Assembly (NCBI RefSeq): GCF_007747215.1
Contig: NZ_CP036273.1
Span: forward strand, 5,378,322-5,442,321
Direction: 5' to 3'
DNA from: Urbifossiella limnaea
Lineage (GTDB): Bacteria > Planctomycetota > Planctomycetia > Gemmatales > Gemmataceae
DNA length: 64,000 bases
Shown here: piece by piece, positions 1 through 8,407 of the stretch
How positions within the stretch are numbered: position 1 is the first letter of the stretch
How the letters are laid out: the number at the start of each line of letters is the position of its first letter
Notes under the pieces: generated by a model
What the model was told of the DNA's origin: nothing
The model's database searches: none
Seen by the model: only the letters and a program-made list of their open reading frames with translations
Program-made: the position numbers and the translations under genes

Positions 1-3000
1 GAGGGCGTGCGGGCCACGGTGACCGGCGGCGTCACGCCGGTGTACGCCGCGCCCGAGACGTTCGAGGGCTACGTCTCGCGGTTCTCCGACCAGTACAGCC
101 TCGCCATCGTCTTCCAGGAGCTGCTGACCGGCGCGCGGCCGTTCACCGGGGCGAACACCCGCCAGCTGCTCATGCAGCACCTCAACGGCACCCCGGAGCT
201 GAACTCGCTGCCGGTCGGCGACCGGGCGGTGATCGCGCGGGCGCTCAGCAAGAAGCCCGATGACCGCTGGCCGAGTTGCTCCGAGATGGTGCGGGCGCTC
301 AAGAACTCCGGCTTGCCCGCCCCCCCGCAGACGCCGTCCCCGGACCAGACGCCTCGGCGTCGGCCGCCCGACTCCGAGTTGCCGGCGTCCGAGTGGGCGA
401 CCCGCGTGCAGGTCGGCGGGTCCGGCCGGCTCGGCCACGACGCCGCGGCGAAAGACCCGACACCCGCCCCGCGCCCGACCGGGCCGCTCGGCCCGATGCC
501 GGGGCTGGTCACCGTCGGCCCTGCGGGGACGGTGGTGCCGCGGCTCGTCACCCCGGGGTCGTCGGCGCTCGGCCCCGCGCCAGCAGTCACGCTCCAGAAG
601 CCGGACGTCGTGCAGACGCAGTTGATGAACGCGATCGGCCTGGCGCCGCCGGAGAAGGCCGGCGACGGCGTGCTGTTCCCCGCGCTGGTCGTTGCCGTGG
701 GTGGCATCGGCCGTCAGATCGCCGACCAACTCCGACAGGTGATCGCCGACCGCTACGGGAACACCGACAAGGTGCCGAACATCCGCTTCGTCGCCATCGA
801 CACTGACCCCGCGGTCGCCGACCAACTGGGCGACGCCGCCAGCACCCGCGGCCTCGTGCTGGCACGGCTCAACCGGTCCGTCCATTACCTACAGCGAGAC
901 GGCCTCCCGCCGGTCGACCAGTGGCTGCCGCCAGGGGTGCTGTACAAGCTGCCGCGAAGCCCGGTCGCCGCGGCCGGGGTTCGGGCGTTCGGCCGGCTCG
1001 CGCTCGTCGATCACTACAAGGCCATCGCCCAGCGCCTCCGCCAGGAGATCGGCAACTTCCAGACCGACGAGCCGTTGGCGAAGGCCGAGAAGGCGACGCA
1101 GTTGGGCCTCCGCACGAACCGCCCGCGGGCCTACGTCCTCGCCGGCCTCGGCGGCGGCACCGGCGGCGGCATGTTCCTCGACCTGGCGTTCATCATCCGG
1201 CAGGAACTCCGGGCCGTGGGGTACGTCCGGCCCGAGGTCGCCGGCGTGTTCCTGGTGCCGCCGGCGGAGAAGAACGCCCCGCGGACCGCGGCCCTCGGCA
1301 ACACCCACGCCGCGCTCACGGAGCTGTACCACTACCAGGCTCGCAAGACGAAGTACGTCACCACGTTCGACCGGAGCGAGCCGCCGATCCAGGACGGCGA
1401 CGCCCCGTTCGCCCGCGTCGCCGTGCAGGTGCTCCCCAAGGGCGTGGACCCGAAGGGCCGGGCGCTGGCCGCCGGCCGCGCCGCCCGCGCCCTGTTCAAC
1501 GAGATGCTGACGCCCGCCGGCCGCGTCACCGACGAGCTCCGCGACATCCACCGCAACGCCTTCCCGAGTCCGACCCCGGTCTGCCAGTCGTTCGGCCTGT
1601 TCCGGCTGACGTGGCCGCGGCCCGAGGTGCTGTCGGCGGCGACCCGGCGGTTCGCCATGCGGCTGACGAAGCAGTGGGCGGCGAAGGACGCGGGCGGCCT
1701 CAAGGAGCCGATCCGGGCGTGGCTCGACAGCCAGTGGGCCGAGCGGAAGTTGGCATTCGAGCACGTCGTCGAGGCGTTCGAGGCGGCCGCCCGCAACCAC
1801 CTCCGCGAGGAGCCCGAGCGAGTCATCGACGCGTTCATCGACCCGCTCCGCACCCGCACCCCGTCCGGCTCGCGGATGGAGGTCAACGCCGTGCTCCCGG
1901 TCGTCGAGCAACTGCTGGCGATGGTCGGCCGGCCGGACGCCGAGGACGACGCCCAGCGCGGCGTCCTCCACGCCCCGCTGATGGCCCAGTTCGAGAAGTG
2001 GGCGAAGGAGGCCGAGTCGCACCTGGCCACGATGACGGTCACGTTCATCGAGCAGCCGCAGTACCGGCTGGCGGGCGCGGAGGAGGCCGTGCGGCAGGTC
2101 GGCGACCGGCTGAAGCGGCAGATCGAGGCGCTGGAGCCGATCCACGCCGACCTGACGAAGCAGACGAAGTCCGACTACTCGAAGATGCTCCAGGCGCTGG
2201 CCGCCCTCAGCGAGGGCCGGTGGAAGGTGGCGGCGACGGGCGAGGTGCTCGACCTCCTCCGCCTGTACCCGCGCAGCAAGTTGCGGCTGATGATCCTGTC
2301 GCAGTGCCTGTCGGCGTACCGGAAGCTGTTCGGCAGCACGCCCGAGTACCTGCGCGAGGTGAGCATGTGCCGCGCCGGGCTGGACGGCTTCCACGCCGCG
2401 CTCGACGCCGGGGCCGCCGCCGGCGGGTCGGTCGGGCCGGGGAAGTTGATCCTGCCCGAGGGGTGCGCCACCCTCGACGACGCGGCCGACCGCTTCCTCG
2501 CGGGGCTGAACCCGGACGACGTACTCGACTTCGACGCCCGCTTCCAGAAGGAAGTGTCCCGCAAGTTCCGCGGGCTGGCCGGCGTGTGCCTGAAGCCGAA
2601 CGAGAAGGGGCCGGTGTTCCGCGAGCTCCTGACGACGCGGTCGCGGGAGTTCCTCGACGGCCGGCTCGACGCGGCCGACCCGGCGACGGTGTTCTTCCGG
2701 AACCGCACCGGCAGCCAGGCCGACCACTCGCTCATCGCGGAGGCGTTCGACGGCGCCACCCCGGACCTGCCCGGCTCCGGCGGCGTGCGGCCCGAGGAGG
2801 TCACGGTTCTGGCGGCCCCGCCCGGCGCGGACGGCGACCGCTTCCGCGACGTGGTTGCCGCGGCGATCCCGAGTGTCGAGTTCACCGCGGCCCCGCTGGC
2901 GGACGACATCGCCTTCTACCGCGAGTACCCGCGGCTGGAGCTCGCCGCGCTGCCGCAGTTGGGGCAGTACGGCCGGGAGGCACTCGCCGTGCTACAGTCG

Positions 3001-3054
3001 GGCGACCACCCGCCGCACGCGCGGGGGGACGTGGCGTGGGCCCCCATCGTGTGA
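1..3054 (+). CDS. Ser/Thr kinase fused to tubulin-like domain (5' end outside window)
   Basis: The frame is open from base 1 and enters inside the kinase activation segment, so the N-lobe and catalytic loop lie upstream of the window. Counting from base 7, residues 12-20 hold VYAAPE, then the C-lobe signature SDQYSLA and a proline-rich linker (about 100-215). A tubulin/FtsZ-like fold follows: glycine loop AVGGIG near residue 230, a strand ending in AIDTDP, and the T4-type loop GLGGGTGGG near residue 380, matching the GGGTG signature of tubulins and FtsZ. The last 600 residues are mostly helical and unassigned. A complete paralogue lies at 25440-28961; both end in HAR-x-DV-x-W-x-PI. By motif this fits the bacterial 'tubulin-like' family (PF13809 type). 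That it binds GTP and is controlled by its own kinase domain is inference. Confidence 0.88.
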   Translation, partial: EGVRATVTGGVTPVYAAPETFEGYVSRFSDQYSLAIVFQELLTGARPFTGANTRQLLMQHLNGTPELNSLPVGDRAVIARALSKKPDDRWPSCSEMVRALKNSGLPAPPQTPSPDQTPRRRPPDSELPASEWATRVQVGGSGRLGHDAAAKDPTPAPRPTGPLGPMPGLVTVGPAGTVVPRLVTPGSSALGPAPAVTLQKPDVVQTQLMNAIGLAPPEKAGDGVLFPALVVAVGGIGRQIADQLRQVIADRYGNTDKVPNIRFVAIDTDPAVADQLGDAASTRGLVLARLNRSVHYLQRDGLPPVDQWLPPGVLYKLPRSPVAAAGVRAFGRLALVDHYKAIAQRLRQEIGNFQTDEPLAKAEKATQLGLRTNRPRAYVLAGLGGGTGGGMFLDLAFIIRQELRAVGYVRPEVAGVFLVPPAEKNAPRTAALGNTHAALTELYHYQARKTKYVTTFDRSEPPIQDGDAPFARVAVQVLPKGVDPKGRALAAGRAARALFNEMLTPAGRVTDELRDIHRNAFPSPTPVCQSFGLFRLTWPRPEVLSAATRRFAMRLTKQWAAKDAGGLKEPIRAWLDSQWAERKLAFEHVVEAFEAAARNHLREEPERVIDAFIDPLRTRTPSGSRMEVNAVLPVVEQLLAMVGRPDAEDDAQRGVLHAPLMAQFEKWAKEAESHLATMTVTFIEQPQYRLAGAEEAVRQVGDRLKRQIEALEPIHADLTKQTKSDYSKMLQALAALSEGRWKVAATGEVLDLLRLYPRSKLRLMILSQCLSAYRKLFGSTPEYLREVSMCRAGLDGFHAALDAGAAAGGSVGPGKLILPEGCATLDDAADRFLAGLNPDDVLDFDARFQKEVSRKFRGLAGVCLKPNEKGPVFRELLTTRSREFLDGRLDAADPATVFFRNRTGSQADHSLIAEAFDGATPDLPGSGGVRPEEVTVLAAPPGADGDRFRDVVAAAIPSVEFTAAPLADDIAFYREYPRLELAALPQLGQYGREALAVLQSGDHPPHARGDVAWAPIV

Positions 3055-3074
3055 ACGACCGAACCCCCGGCGAC

Positions 3075-3704
3075 TCACTGCGGCGGGGGAATCAACTTCG
3101 CGGCGGCCAGGCCGTTCAACACGAACTGCACCGCGATGCCGGCGAGCACGAGCCCGAGCACGCGGTCGAGGACGTGGACGCCGGTCCGCCCGAGCCGCCG
3201 CTGGATCGGCTCCGCGAGCCGCAGCGTCAGGTAGCACACCACCCCCGTCAGCGCGATCGCCGCGAACACGAGCCCGACCGCGGCCGTCTCCTCGGCCTGC
3301 GCCATCAGCACCGTCACCGTGGACAGCGCTGCCGGCCCGGCGAGCATCGGGATGGCCAGTGGGGCGATCGCGACCTCCGCGGCGGCCGACGTTTCTTCCA
3401 TGTCGGACGGCTCCTCCTGCGTCGTCCGCTGGGCGCGGATCATGTCGAGGGCGACGACGAAGAGTACGAGCCCGCCGGCAATCTGGAACGCCGGCAGGGT
3501 GAGGCCGAGGACGCGGAAGAGGTAGTTCCCGACGGCCGCGAAGGCCATGAGGATGAGGGTCGCGGCGACGCTGGCGACGAGGGCGGTGCGGCGGCGCTTG
3601 GCGGGCGTGAAGCGGCTCGTCAGGGCGATGAACGCGGGGACGGTGCCGGGCGGGTCCACGAGGAACAGCACGGACACGAACGCGGTGGTGGCGAAGTCGA
3701 GCAT
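3075..3704 (-). CDS. MarC family integral membrane protein
   Basis: A 209-residue, very hydrophobic protein with about six membrane segments. It shows the family-typical N-terminal stretch LFLVDPPGTVPAFIALT, a middle segment PLAIPMLAGPAALSTV, and a polar loop between helices 3 and 4. The length suits the MarC/UPF0056 family (200-220 residues), inner-membrane proteins whose transport substrate is unresolved. The ATG at 3702-3704 was chosen because the longer open frame runs backward through the tRNA gene at 3764-3848. It converges on the kinase-tubulin gene with a 20-base gap. Confidence 0.9.
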   Translation of the reverse strand: MLDFATTAFVSVLFLVDPPGTVPAFIALTSRFTPAKRRRTALVASVAATLILMAFAAVGNYLFRVLGLTLPAFQIAGGLVLFVVALDMIRAQRTTQEEPSDMEETSAAAEVAIAPLAIPMLAGPAALSTVTVLMAQAEETAAVGLVFAAIALTGVVCYLTLRLAEPIQRRLGRTGVHVLDRVLGLVLAGIAVQFVLNGLAAAKLIPPPQ

Positions 3705-3763
3705 CGGGGCTGTTGTACGGCCCTTGCCGGGCGCCGCCGCGGGCGGGAAGATGACGACCCACC

Positions 3764-3848
3764 GGGCACCTGGTGGAATGGCAGACACAGCGGCCTTAAA
3801 AGCCGCAGGCGGGCAACCGCCGTGCGGGTTCGAGTCCCGCGGTGCCCA
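3764..3848 (+). tRNA. tRNA-Leu (anticodon UAA)
   Basis: An 85-nt class II cloverleaf can be folded by eye. Acceptor arms GGGCACC (3764-3770) and GGTGCCC (3841-3847) pair, with A3848 as discriminator. The anticodon stem GCGGC/GCCGC encloses the loop CTTAAAA, giving UAA. A long variable arm GGCGGGCAACCGCC follows, then the T-arm GCGGG-TTCGAGT-CCCGC. The anticodon and long variable arm both indicate leucine. No CCA is encoded. The gene lies on the strand opposite to marC, in its upstream region. Confidence 0.96.
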
Positions 3849-3859
3849 CATCAAACGAG

Positions 3860-3889
3860 AACGCCCAGGGACGGTCATCCCCGGGCGTT
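3860..3889. terminator. Hairpin between tRNA-Leu and the BI-1 gene
   Basis: Arms AACGCCC (3860-3866) and GGGCGTT (3883-3889), extended by GGG/CCC pairs, form a stable stem. It lies 12 bases after the tRNA and 23 bases from the stop of the convergent BI-1 gene, so it could end transcription from both sides. There is no long T-run. Confidence 0.5.
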
Positions 3890-3911
3890 GTCGTTCAACC
3901 CAGTGCGCCGG

Positions 3912-4685
3912 TCAGTTGTCCCGCGACGCCATGAAGATGCGGAGGACGTAGTAGAACATCGTCGCCACCGACGCGAACAGCGCCAGGCTCGCTGCCACGT
4001 GCTCCCGCGGGCCATAGTGGTGCATCACGTTCGACGTCTGGTAGATGATCGCCGCCGCCGCCAGCCCGACCATCGCCACCGAGAAGATTAGCCCGAGGTT
4101 GAACCCGAACACCACGGCCGCGATCACCAGCCCGAGGGCCAGCATCGACGCCACCCCGATGATCGGCCCCATCCACGAGAAGTCCTTGCCGGACAGGAAC
4201 ACACCGGCCGTGAGCCCGCCGCACACCAGCAGCGTCACCATCCCGGCCTGCATCGGCACGTTCGCGTACGCCGGGACCAACTGCGTGATCGTGAGGATGG
4301 GCAGGAAGATCAGCACCTCGAGCAGCACGTAGAGGCTCAGGCCGGCGTACTGCACGCCGACCGACTGGCCGGACCGGGCCATGTACTGGGCCACGTACCC
4401 GCCGCCGATGAACAGCACCATCAGGCCGATCCACGCCACCCGGCCGACGAACACTGTCTGCACGATCTCCAGCGCGACGCCGGACGAGATGAGCGCCGCC
4501 TCGATGGCGACGAACGCCAGGACGGCGCCGCCGAGGTGGAGGTAGGTGCGCTTGATGAACGCCGCCCGCTCGCTGACGGGCCGGGACGCGACGGAGTAGC
4601 CGTCGCCGTAGGTGTCGTCGTACGCGTAACTCACGGGCGCCTCCGAAGGTTGGGCCGGCGCGGACGCCGCCGGGGACTCGAACAT
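3912..4685 (-). CDS. BAX inhibitor-1/YccA family membrane protein
   Basis: A 257-residue protein with a polar N-terminus of about 55 residues, then seven hydrophobic segments. Features typical of the BI-1/YccA (TMBIM) family are the first helix after RAAFIKRTYLHL, the stretch SLYVLLEVLIFLPIL, the GKDFSWMG loop and a C-terminal helix ending MFYYVLRIFMASRDN. Family members are membrane proteins linked to calcium leak or membrane-protease control; the role here is inferred only. The ATG is one base after the stop of the upstream nucleotidyltransferase gene, so translation is probably coupled in the msrA operon. Confidence 0.9.
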   Translation of the reverse strand: MFESPAASAPAQPSEAPVSYAYDDTYGDGYSVASRPVSERAAFIKRTYLHLGGAVLAFVAIEAALISSGVALEIVQTVFVGRVAWIGLMVLFIGGGYVAQYMARSGQSVGVQYAGLSLYVLLEVLIFLPILTITQLVPAYANVPMQAGMVTLLVCGGLTAGVFLSGKDFSWMGPIIGVASMLALGLVIAAVVFGFNLGLIFSVAMVGLAAAAIIYQTSNVMHHYGPREHVAASLALFASVATMFYYVLRIFMASRDN

Positions 4686-4686
4686 T

Positions 4687-5322
4687 CTATCCCACTGTAC
4701 TACCGCGCGCGGCAGCAATCCACGCCGCCCGCAGCGCCGTGCTCGAAACGTCGGTGCGAAAGTCGGACTCCGCGAGCGCGACGAACAGCTCGGGGAACGG
4801 CCCACCTCCCCCGTCCCACGTTCGGAACACGCCCGCGGCATCGACCCGCCCGCCGACCACGACGCGGCAGCCGGTCGCCGCGAGTCGCGCCAGCGCCGCA
4901 TCCCGGAGGCGGTCGTCGTTCGCGTAATAGTGGCGGTCGACGAGGCGGACCGCCGTGTCGTACCCGACGACGAACGCGGCCCCGGGGAAGAGCTCGGCCT
5001 TCTCGGCGAACGTGGCCGCGCGGGTGACCCACACCGGCCCCGCGGCGGCGAACTGCGCAACGCGCCGCTCGACTTCGGCGGCGTCGAGATCCGGCTTGTC
5101 CACGTTGGCGACGCTGAGCTCGAACGCGACCGGCGTCCCGAGCCGCCGGGCCGCAACGGCCGCGAGCGAGACGTGGCCGTGGTGCAGCGGGTTGAACGAG
5201 CCCGGGAGGAGTGCCCGCGGCGGGGCATGACCCCGGACCACGGCCCCGCCGACAACGGGGTACGGGAACCGTACCGCCTCAGGACCCGGTGCAGGGGCGT
5301 GGGGCATGGGGGTTCTCGTCAC
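4687..5322 (-). CDS. NadD-like nucleotidyltransferase
   Basis: A 211-residue protein with the nucleotidyltransferase signature LLPGSFNPLHHGHVSLA (about residues 38-54), in which HxGH is intact, and a C-terminal DVSSTALR corresponding to the ISSTxxR motif. These mark the HIGH-superfamily adenylyl/cytidylyltransferases such as NadD. It lacks other clear NadD hallmarks, so the nucleotide and acceptor are unknown. The GTG start (5320-5322) overlaps the msrA stop as GTGA, favouring it over the ATG at 5305-5307. It lies between msrA and BI-1 in one tightly packed unit. Confidence 0.75.
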   Translation of the reverse strand: MTRTPMPHAPAPGPEAVRFPYPVVGGAVVRGHAPPRALLPGSFNPLHHGHVSLAAVAARRLGTPVAFELSVANVDKPDLDAAEVERRVAQFAAAGPVWVTRAATFAEKAELFPGAAFVVGYDTAVRLVDRHYYANDDRLRDAALARLAATGCRVVVGGRVDAAGVFRTWDGGGGPFPELFVALAESDFRTDVSSTALRAAWIAAARGSTVG

Positions 5323-5999
5323 TCGGCCAGCAACCGGCCCTTGAACACCTGCCGCAGTTTCTCCACCTTCGGCCCCACCACCGCCCGGCAGTACGGCTGC
5401 CGCGGGTTGTCGTTGAAGAAGTTCTGGTGGTACGCTTCCGCCGGGTAGAACGTCGCCGCCGGGGTGATCTCCGTGACGATCGGCGACGCGAACACGCCGG
5501 CCTCGTCCACCTTCCGCTTGTAGCGATCGGCCAGCTCACGCTGCCGATCCGTGTGGTAGAAGATCGCCGAGCGGTACTGCGTCCCCACGTCGGCGCCCTG
5601 GCGGTTGAGCGTGGTCGGGTCGTGCGACCGCCAGAACACTTCTAGCAGCTCCGGGTAACTCACCACGGCCGGGTCGAACGTCACCTGCACGGCCTCGGCG
5701 TGGCCGGTGGTGCCGGTGCAAATCTGCTCGTAGGTCGGGTTCGGCCGCTGCCCGCCGGTGTACCCGGACACGACGCGCTTCACGCCACGGATCTGCTGGA
5801 ACACGGCTTCAGTACACCAGAAGCAGCCGGTGCCGAAGGTGGCGACCTCGTCGCCGGCCGCGGCGGTCGTGGGGCCGAGCTCGTCGGCCGTCAGGGTCGG
5901 CAGGTCGGTCGGCATCGGGGCATCCCGGTGGGTAAGGGTGAAGACGGCGACCGCGACGCCGGCGGCGACGAGGGCGAGCGGCAGGAGGCGAACCCACAT
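5319..5999 (-). CDS. msrA: Peptide-methionine (S)-S-oxide reductase, membrane-anchored
   Basis: A 226-residue MsrA with the catalytic motif GTGCFWCTE, nucleophile Cys59, and the conserved GVKRVVSGYTGG, GTTGHAEAVQV and QYRSAIFYH stretches. A likely resolving Cys sits in NPRQPYC near the C-terminus. The first 25 residues form one hydrophobic helix (RLLPLALVAAGVAVAVFTL), so the enzyme is probably tethered outside the cytoplasm, where it would repair oxidised Met-S-sulfoxide in envelope proteins. The ATG at 5997-5999 has GGAG about 9 bases upstream. It is first in a coupled operon with the NadD-like and BI-1 genes. Confidence 0.95.
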   Translation of the reverse strand: MWVRLLPLALVAAGVAVAVFTLTHRDAPMPTDLPTLTADELGPTTAAAGDEVATFGTGCFWCTEAVFQQIRGVKRVVSGYTGGQRPNPTYEQICTGTTGHAEAVQVTFDPAVVSYPELLEVFWRSHDPTTLNRQGADVGTQYRSAIFYHTDRQRELADRYKRKVDEAGVFASPIVTEITPAATFYPAEAYHQNFFNDNPRQPYCRAVVGPKVEKLRQVFKGRLLAE

Positions 6000-6023
6000 T
6001 CGTCGGCGCTCCGGGGCGGCGGC

Positions 6024-6029
6024 TAGAAT
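6024..6029 (+). promoter_or_regulatory. Putative -10 element for the SDR gene
   Basis: GGCTAGAAT lies 50 bases upstream of the ATG at 6080, back to back with a minus-strand TAGAAT at 6051-6056, as expected for a divergent promoter region. Confidence 0.4.
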
Positions 6030-6050
6030 CGGATACACCGCGGCCACCCG

Positions 6051-6056
6051 ATTCTA
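6051..6056 (-). promoter_or_regulatory. Putative -10 element for the msrA operon
   Basis: The minus strand reads TAGAAT here, 52 bases upstream of the msrA ATG. The same hexamer recurs upstream of several genes in the window. No convincing -35 is seen at 17 bases. Confidence 0.4.
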
Positions 6057-6079
6057 TCACCGCGGGGGGAGGAACGCAC

Positions 6080-6826
6080 ATGCGGCGGGTCGCGCTGGTC
6101 ACCGGCAGCGGCAAGAAGCGCGTCGGCGCCGTGGTCGCGGAGGAACTGGCCCGCCGCGGGTACAACATCGCCGTTCACTACCGCACGTCGGAAGCCGAGG
6201 CCGCGGACACGGTCGCGGCACTGCGGGCGCTCGGCGTCGAGGCCGAGGCCTTCCGCGCCGACCTGGGCGACGAGGCCGACGTGAAGGGGATGGTGGCCGG
6301 CGTGCTGACCCGCTTCGGCCGCATCGACGTGCTGGTGAACTGCGCCGCCGTCTGGCAGCCGAAGCGACTCGAAGACGTGACCGCGGCCGACGTGCGCTTC
6401 CACTTCGACGCCAACGCCCTGGGTACGTTCCTGTGTTCGCAGCACACCGGGCTGGCGATGGTGAAGCAGCCGGAGGGTGGGCTGATCGTGTGCGTCGGCG
6501 ACTGGGCGGAGGTGCGGCCGTACCTGAACTACGCGGCGTACTTCCCGAGCAAGGGGGCGGTGACGGCGCTGACCCGGTGCCTGGCGGTCGAGCTCGGCAC
6601 CCGTAACCCGAACGTGCGGGTGAACGCGGTGCTGCCCGGCCCGGTGATGCTGCCGCCGGAGTTGACAGACGCCGAAAAGACCGAGGCCGTCCGCGCCACG
6701 CTGGTGAAGCGAGAGGGGAGCCCGCGGCACGTGGCTTTGGCGGTGCTGTCGTTTCTCGACAACGATTTCGTCACCGGGGTGTGCCTCCCCGTGGACGGCG
6801 GCCGCACCGTGTACGCGCCGGAGTGA
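6080..6826 (+). CDS. SDR oxidoreductase, pteridine-reductase (FolM/PTR1)-like
   Basis: A 248-residue short-chain dehydrogenase. The N-terminal VALVTGSGKKRVG is the NAD(P)-binding glycine loop, and the Arg/Lys-rich form suggests NADPH. NCAA replaces the usual NNAG. The active site reads VGDWAEVRPYLNYAAYFPSK: Tyr and Lys of YxxxK are present, and an Asp takes the place of the usual catalytic Ser. That is typical of pteridine reductases such as FolM and PTR1, so reduction of a pterin or folate is the best guess. GGAGG stands 7 bases upstream of the ATG. The next gene follows after 3 bases. Confidence 0.82.
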   Translation: MRRVALVTGSGKKRVGAVVAEELARRGYNIAVHYRTSEAEAADTVAALRALGVEAEAFRADLGDEADVKGMVAGVLTRFGRIDVLVNCAAVWQPKRLEDVTAADVRFHFDANALGTFLCSQHTGLAMVKQPEGGLIVCVGDWAEVRPYLNYAAYFPSKGAVTALTRCLAVELGTRNPNVRVNAVLPGPVMLPPELTDAEKTEAVRATLVKREGSPRHVALAVLSFLDNDFVTGVCLPVDGGRTVYAPE

Positions 6827-6829
6827 AAC

Positions 6830-7195
6830 ATGCTGCCACGTCCCGAACTACTCGACGACCCGATGCGGTTCGTCCCACTGTATCTGAAAGGTGCGATCAC
6901 CGAGTCGGAGTTTCGCAACTGCTCTCTGTGGTCACTGAATGACGCGAACGTGAACCAGTTTCTCGCCTCGTGTCCAGCCGATCTGCTGGAGATGGTCCTG
7001 TCCGAAGTTGCCGGCTTGCCGTCCGACGAGGATGAAGCTGGGTGGGCATCCCACTGCTTTTTCCAAATCAGCACCGCTACAAGGGCGTTTACGACCGCGG
7101 AGTATGAGCAACAACTGCGAGAGGTTCGGCAGGCGTTTCGCAACGGGGCGCGTGTGCTCCGCGCCGCGATAGCACAGCACACGGTCCCCCGCTAG
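6830..7195 (+). CDS. Hypothetical protein, 121 residues
   Basis: No recognised family. The protein is soluble and acidic, starts MLPRPELLDDPMRF and has a helical C-terminal half (YEQQLREVRQAFRNGARVLRAA). It follows the SDR gene by 3 bases and is probably co-transcribed. Third-position GC is visibly lower than in its neighbours, which may mean recent arrival or a fast-evolving protein. The length and clean position between two well-supported genes argue that it is real. Confidence 0.6.
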   Translation: MLPRPELLDDPMRFVPLYLKGAITESEFRNCSLWSLNDANVNQFLASCPADLLEMVLSEVAGLPSDEDEAGWASHCFFQISTATRAFTTAEYEQQLREVRQAFRNGARVLRAAIAQHTVPR

Positions 7196-7198
7196 AAT
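7193..7198 (+). promoter_or_regulatory. Putative -10 element (TAGAAT)
   Basis: GCTAGAAT lies 34 bases before the ATG of the enolase-superfamily gene and overlaps the stop codon of the preceding gene. No clear -35. Confidence 0.4.
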
Positions 7199-7231
7199 GC
7201 CCGCCAGTCCAACGGGCGAACGGGGTTCCTC

Positions 7232-8335
7232 ATGCGCATCACGCGGGTGTCGGCTTACCGGGTCGGGCTGCCGCTCCACGAGGGCACCTACAAGTGGTCC
7301 GGCGGCAACGCCGTCACCGTCTTCGACAGCACCGTCGTGAAGATCGAGACCGACGCCGGGCTCGTCGGCTGGGGTGAGTCCTGCCCGCTCGGGCCGGCGT
7401 ACCTGCCGGCCTACGCCGCGGGTGTGCGCTCGGGCCTCGCCGAACTCGCGCCGCACCTGCTCGGCCAGAACCCGCTCGAACTCACGAAGCTCAACCGCCG
7501 CATGGACGCCGCCCTGAAGGGGCACCCCTACGTCAAGGCGCCCGTGGACGTGGCCTGCTGGGACATCCTCGGCCAACACGCGGGGATGCCCGTGTGCGAA
7601 CTCCTCGGCGGCCGCTACGGCGACGACTTTCATCTGTACCGGGCCATCTCGCAGGAGAGCCCCGCCGACATGGCCGGCAAGGTGGCCGGGTACCGCGCCG
7701 AAGGCTACCGCCGCTTCCAGCTGAAGGTCGGCGGCGACCCCGACACCGACATCGAGCGCATCCGCGCCGTTGCCGCCGAACTGCAACCCGGCGACCGCCT
7801 CGTCGCCGACGCCAACACCGGCTGGCGACTCCACGAAGCGGTCCGCGTCGTGCGCGCCGTCCGCGACGTGGACGTGTACATCGAGCAACCGTGCCTCAGC
7901 TACGAGGAGTGTCTGAGCGTGCGGCGGGCGACGGACCACCCGTTCGTGCTCGACGAAGTAGTGGACAACGTGGGGATGCTCGTCCGCGGCCACGCCGACC
8001 GCGCGATGGACGTGGTCAACCTGAAGATCAGCAAGCTCGGCGGCCTCACGAAGACGCGGCAGGCCCGCGACCTGTGCGTCGAGCTGGGCGTCGCCATGAC
8101 GCTCGAAGACACCTGGGGCGGCGACATCGTCACGGCCGCGATCGCGCACCTGGCGCACAGCTGCCCGACGGAATTTCTGTTCACCGCGACGGACTTCAAC
8201 AGCTACGTCACGCTGTCGATCGCCGACGGCGCCCCGCGGCGGGCGCACGGCCGGCTGGCCGCGCCGACGGCGCCGGGCCTCGGCGTGAAGCCGCGGCCCG
8301 AAGTGCTCGGCGAGCCGGTGCTGGTGGTGGGGTGA
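7232..8335 (+). CDS. Mandelate racemase/muconate lactonizing enzyme family protein
   Basis: A 367-residue enolase-superfamily enzyme. The N-terminal capping domain is [15 protein letters not shown]. In the barrel, QLKVGG supplies one active-site Lys, metal ligands are likely Asp in ADANTGW, Glu in EQPC and Asp/Glu in LDEVV, and a second catalytic Lys is in LKISKLGGL. Family members abstract a proton alpha to a carboxylate to racemise, dehydrate or cycloisomerise. The QLK-plus-KISK pattern recalls the hydroxyproline dehydratase/epimerase subgroup, but the substrate cannot be fixed from sequence and no pathway partner is adjacent. Confidence 0.85.
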   Translation: MRITRVSAYRVGLPLHEGTYKWSGGNAVTVFDSTVVKIETDAGLVGWGESCPLGPAYLPAYAAGVRSGLAELAPHLLGQNPLELTKLNRRMDAALKGHPYVKAPVDVACWDILGQHAGMPVCELLGGRYGDDFHLYRAISQESPADMAGKVAGYRAEGYRRFQLKVGGDPDTDIERIRAVAAELQPGDRLVADANTGWRLHEAVRVVRAVRDVDVYIEQPCLSYEECLSVRRATDHPFVLDEVVDNVGMLVRGHADRAMDVVNLKISKLGGLTKTRQARDLCVELGVAMTLEDTWGGDIVTAAIAHLAHSCPTEFLFTATDFNSYVTLSIADGAPRRAHGRLAAPTAPGLGVKPRPEVLGEPVLVVG

Positions 8336-8407
8336 GCCGCGCCACTTCCTGCCGCCGGCCGCCCCCTGTATCGTGAACCGCGGACGACGCCCCCCGCGGA
8401 ACCCCTC

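Noticed and set aside
889-2727. Long open frame antisense to the kinase-tubulin gene
   Set aside because: It is a GC-rich shadow frame: the product is Arg/Gly/Leu/His-rich with no domain, while the opposite strand encodes a protein with clear motifs.
3705-3878. Upstream extension of marC
   Set aside because: The longer frame reads through the tRNA-Leu gene at 3764-3848; the ATG at 3704 gives the normal MarC length.
4684-4689. Minus-strand TAGAAT at the BI-1 start as a promoter
   Set aside because: The hexamer overlaps the ATG itself and is formed by the stop codon of one gene plus the start of the next, so it cannot place a transcript start before the gene.
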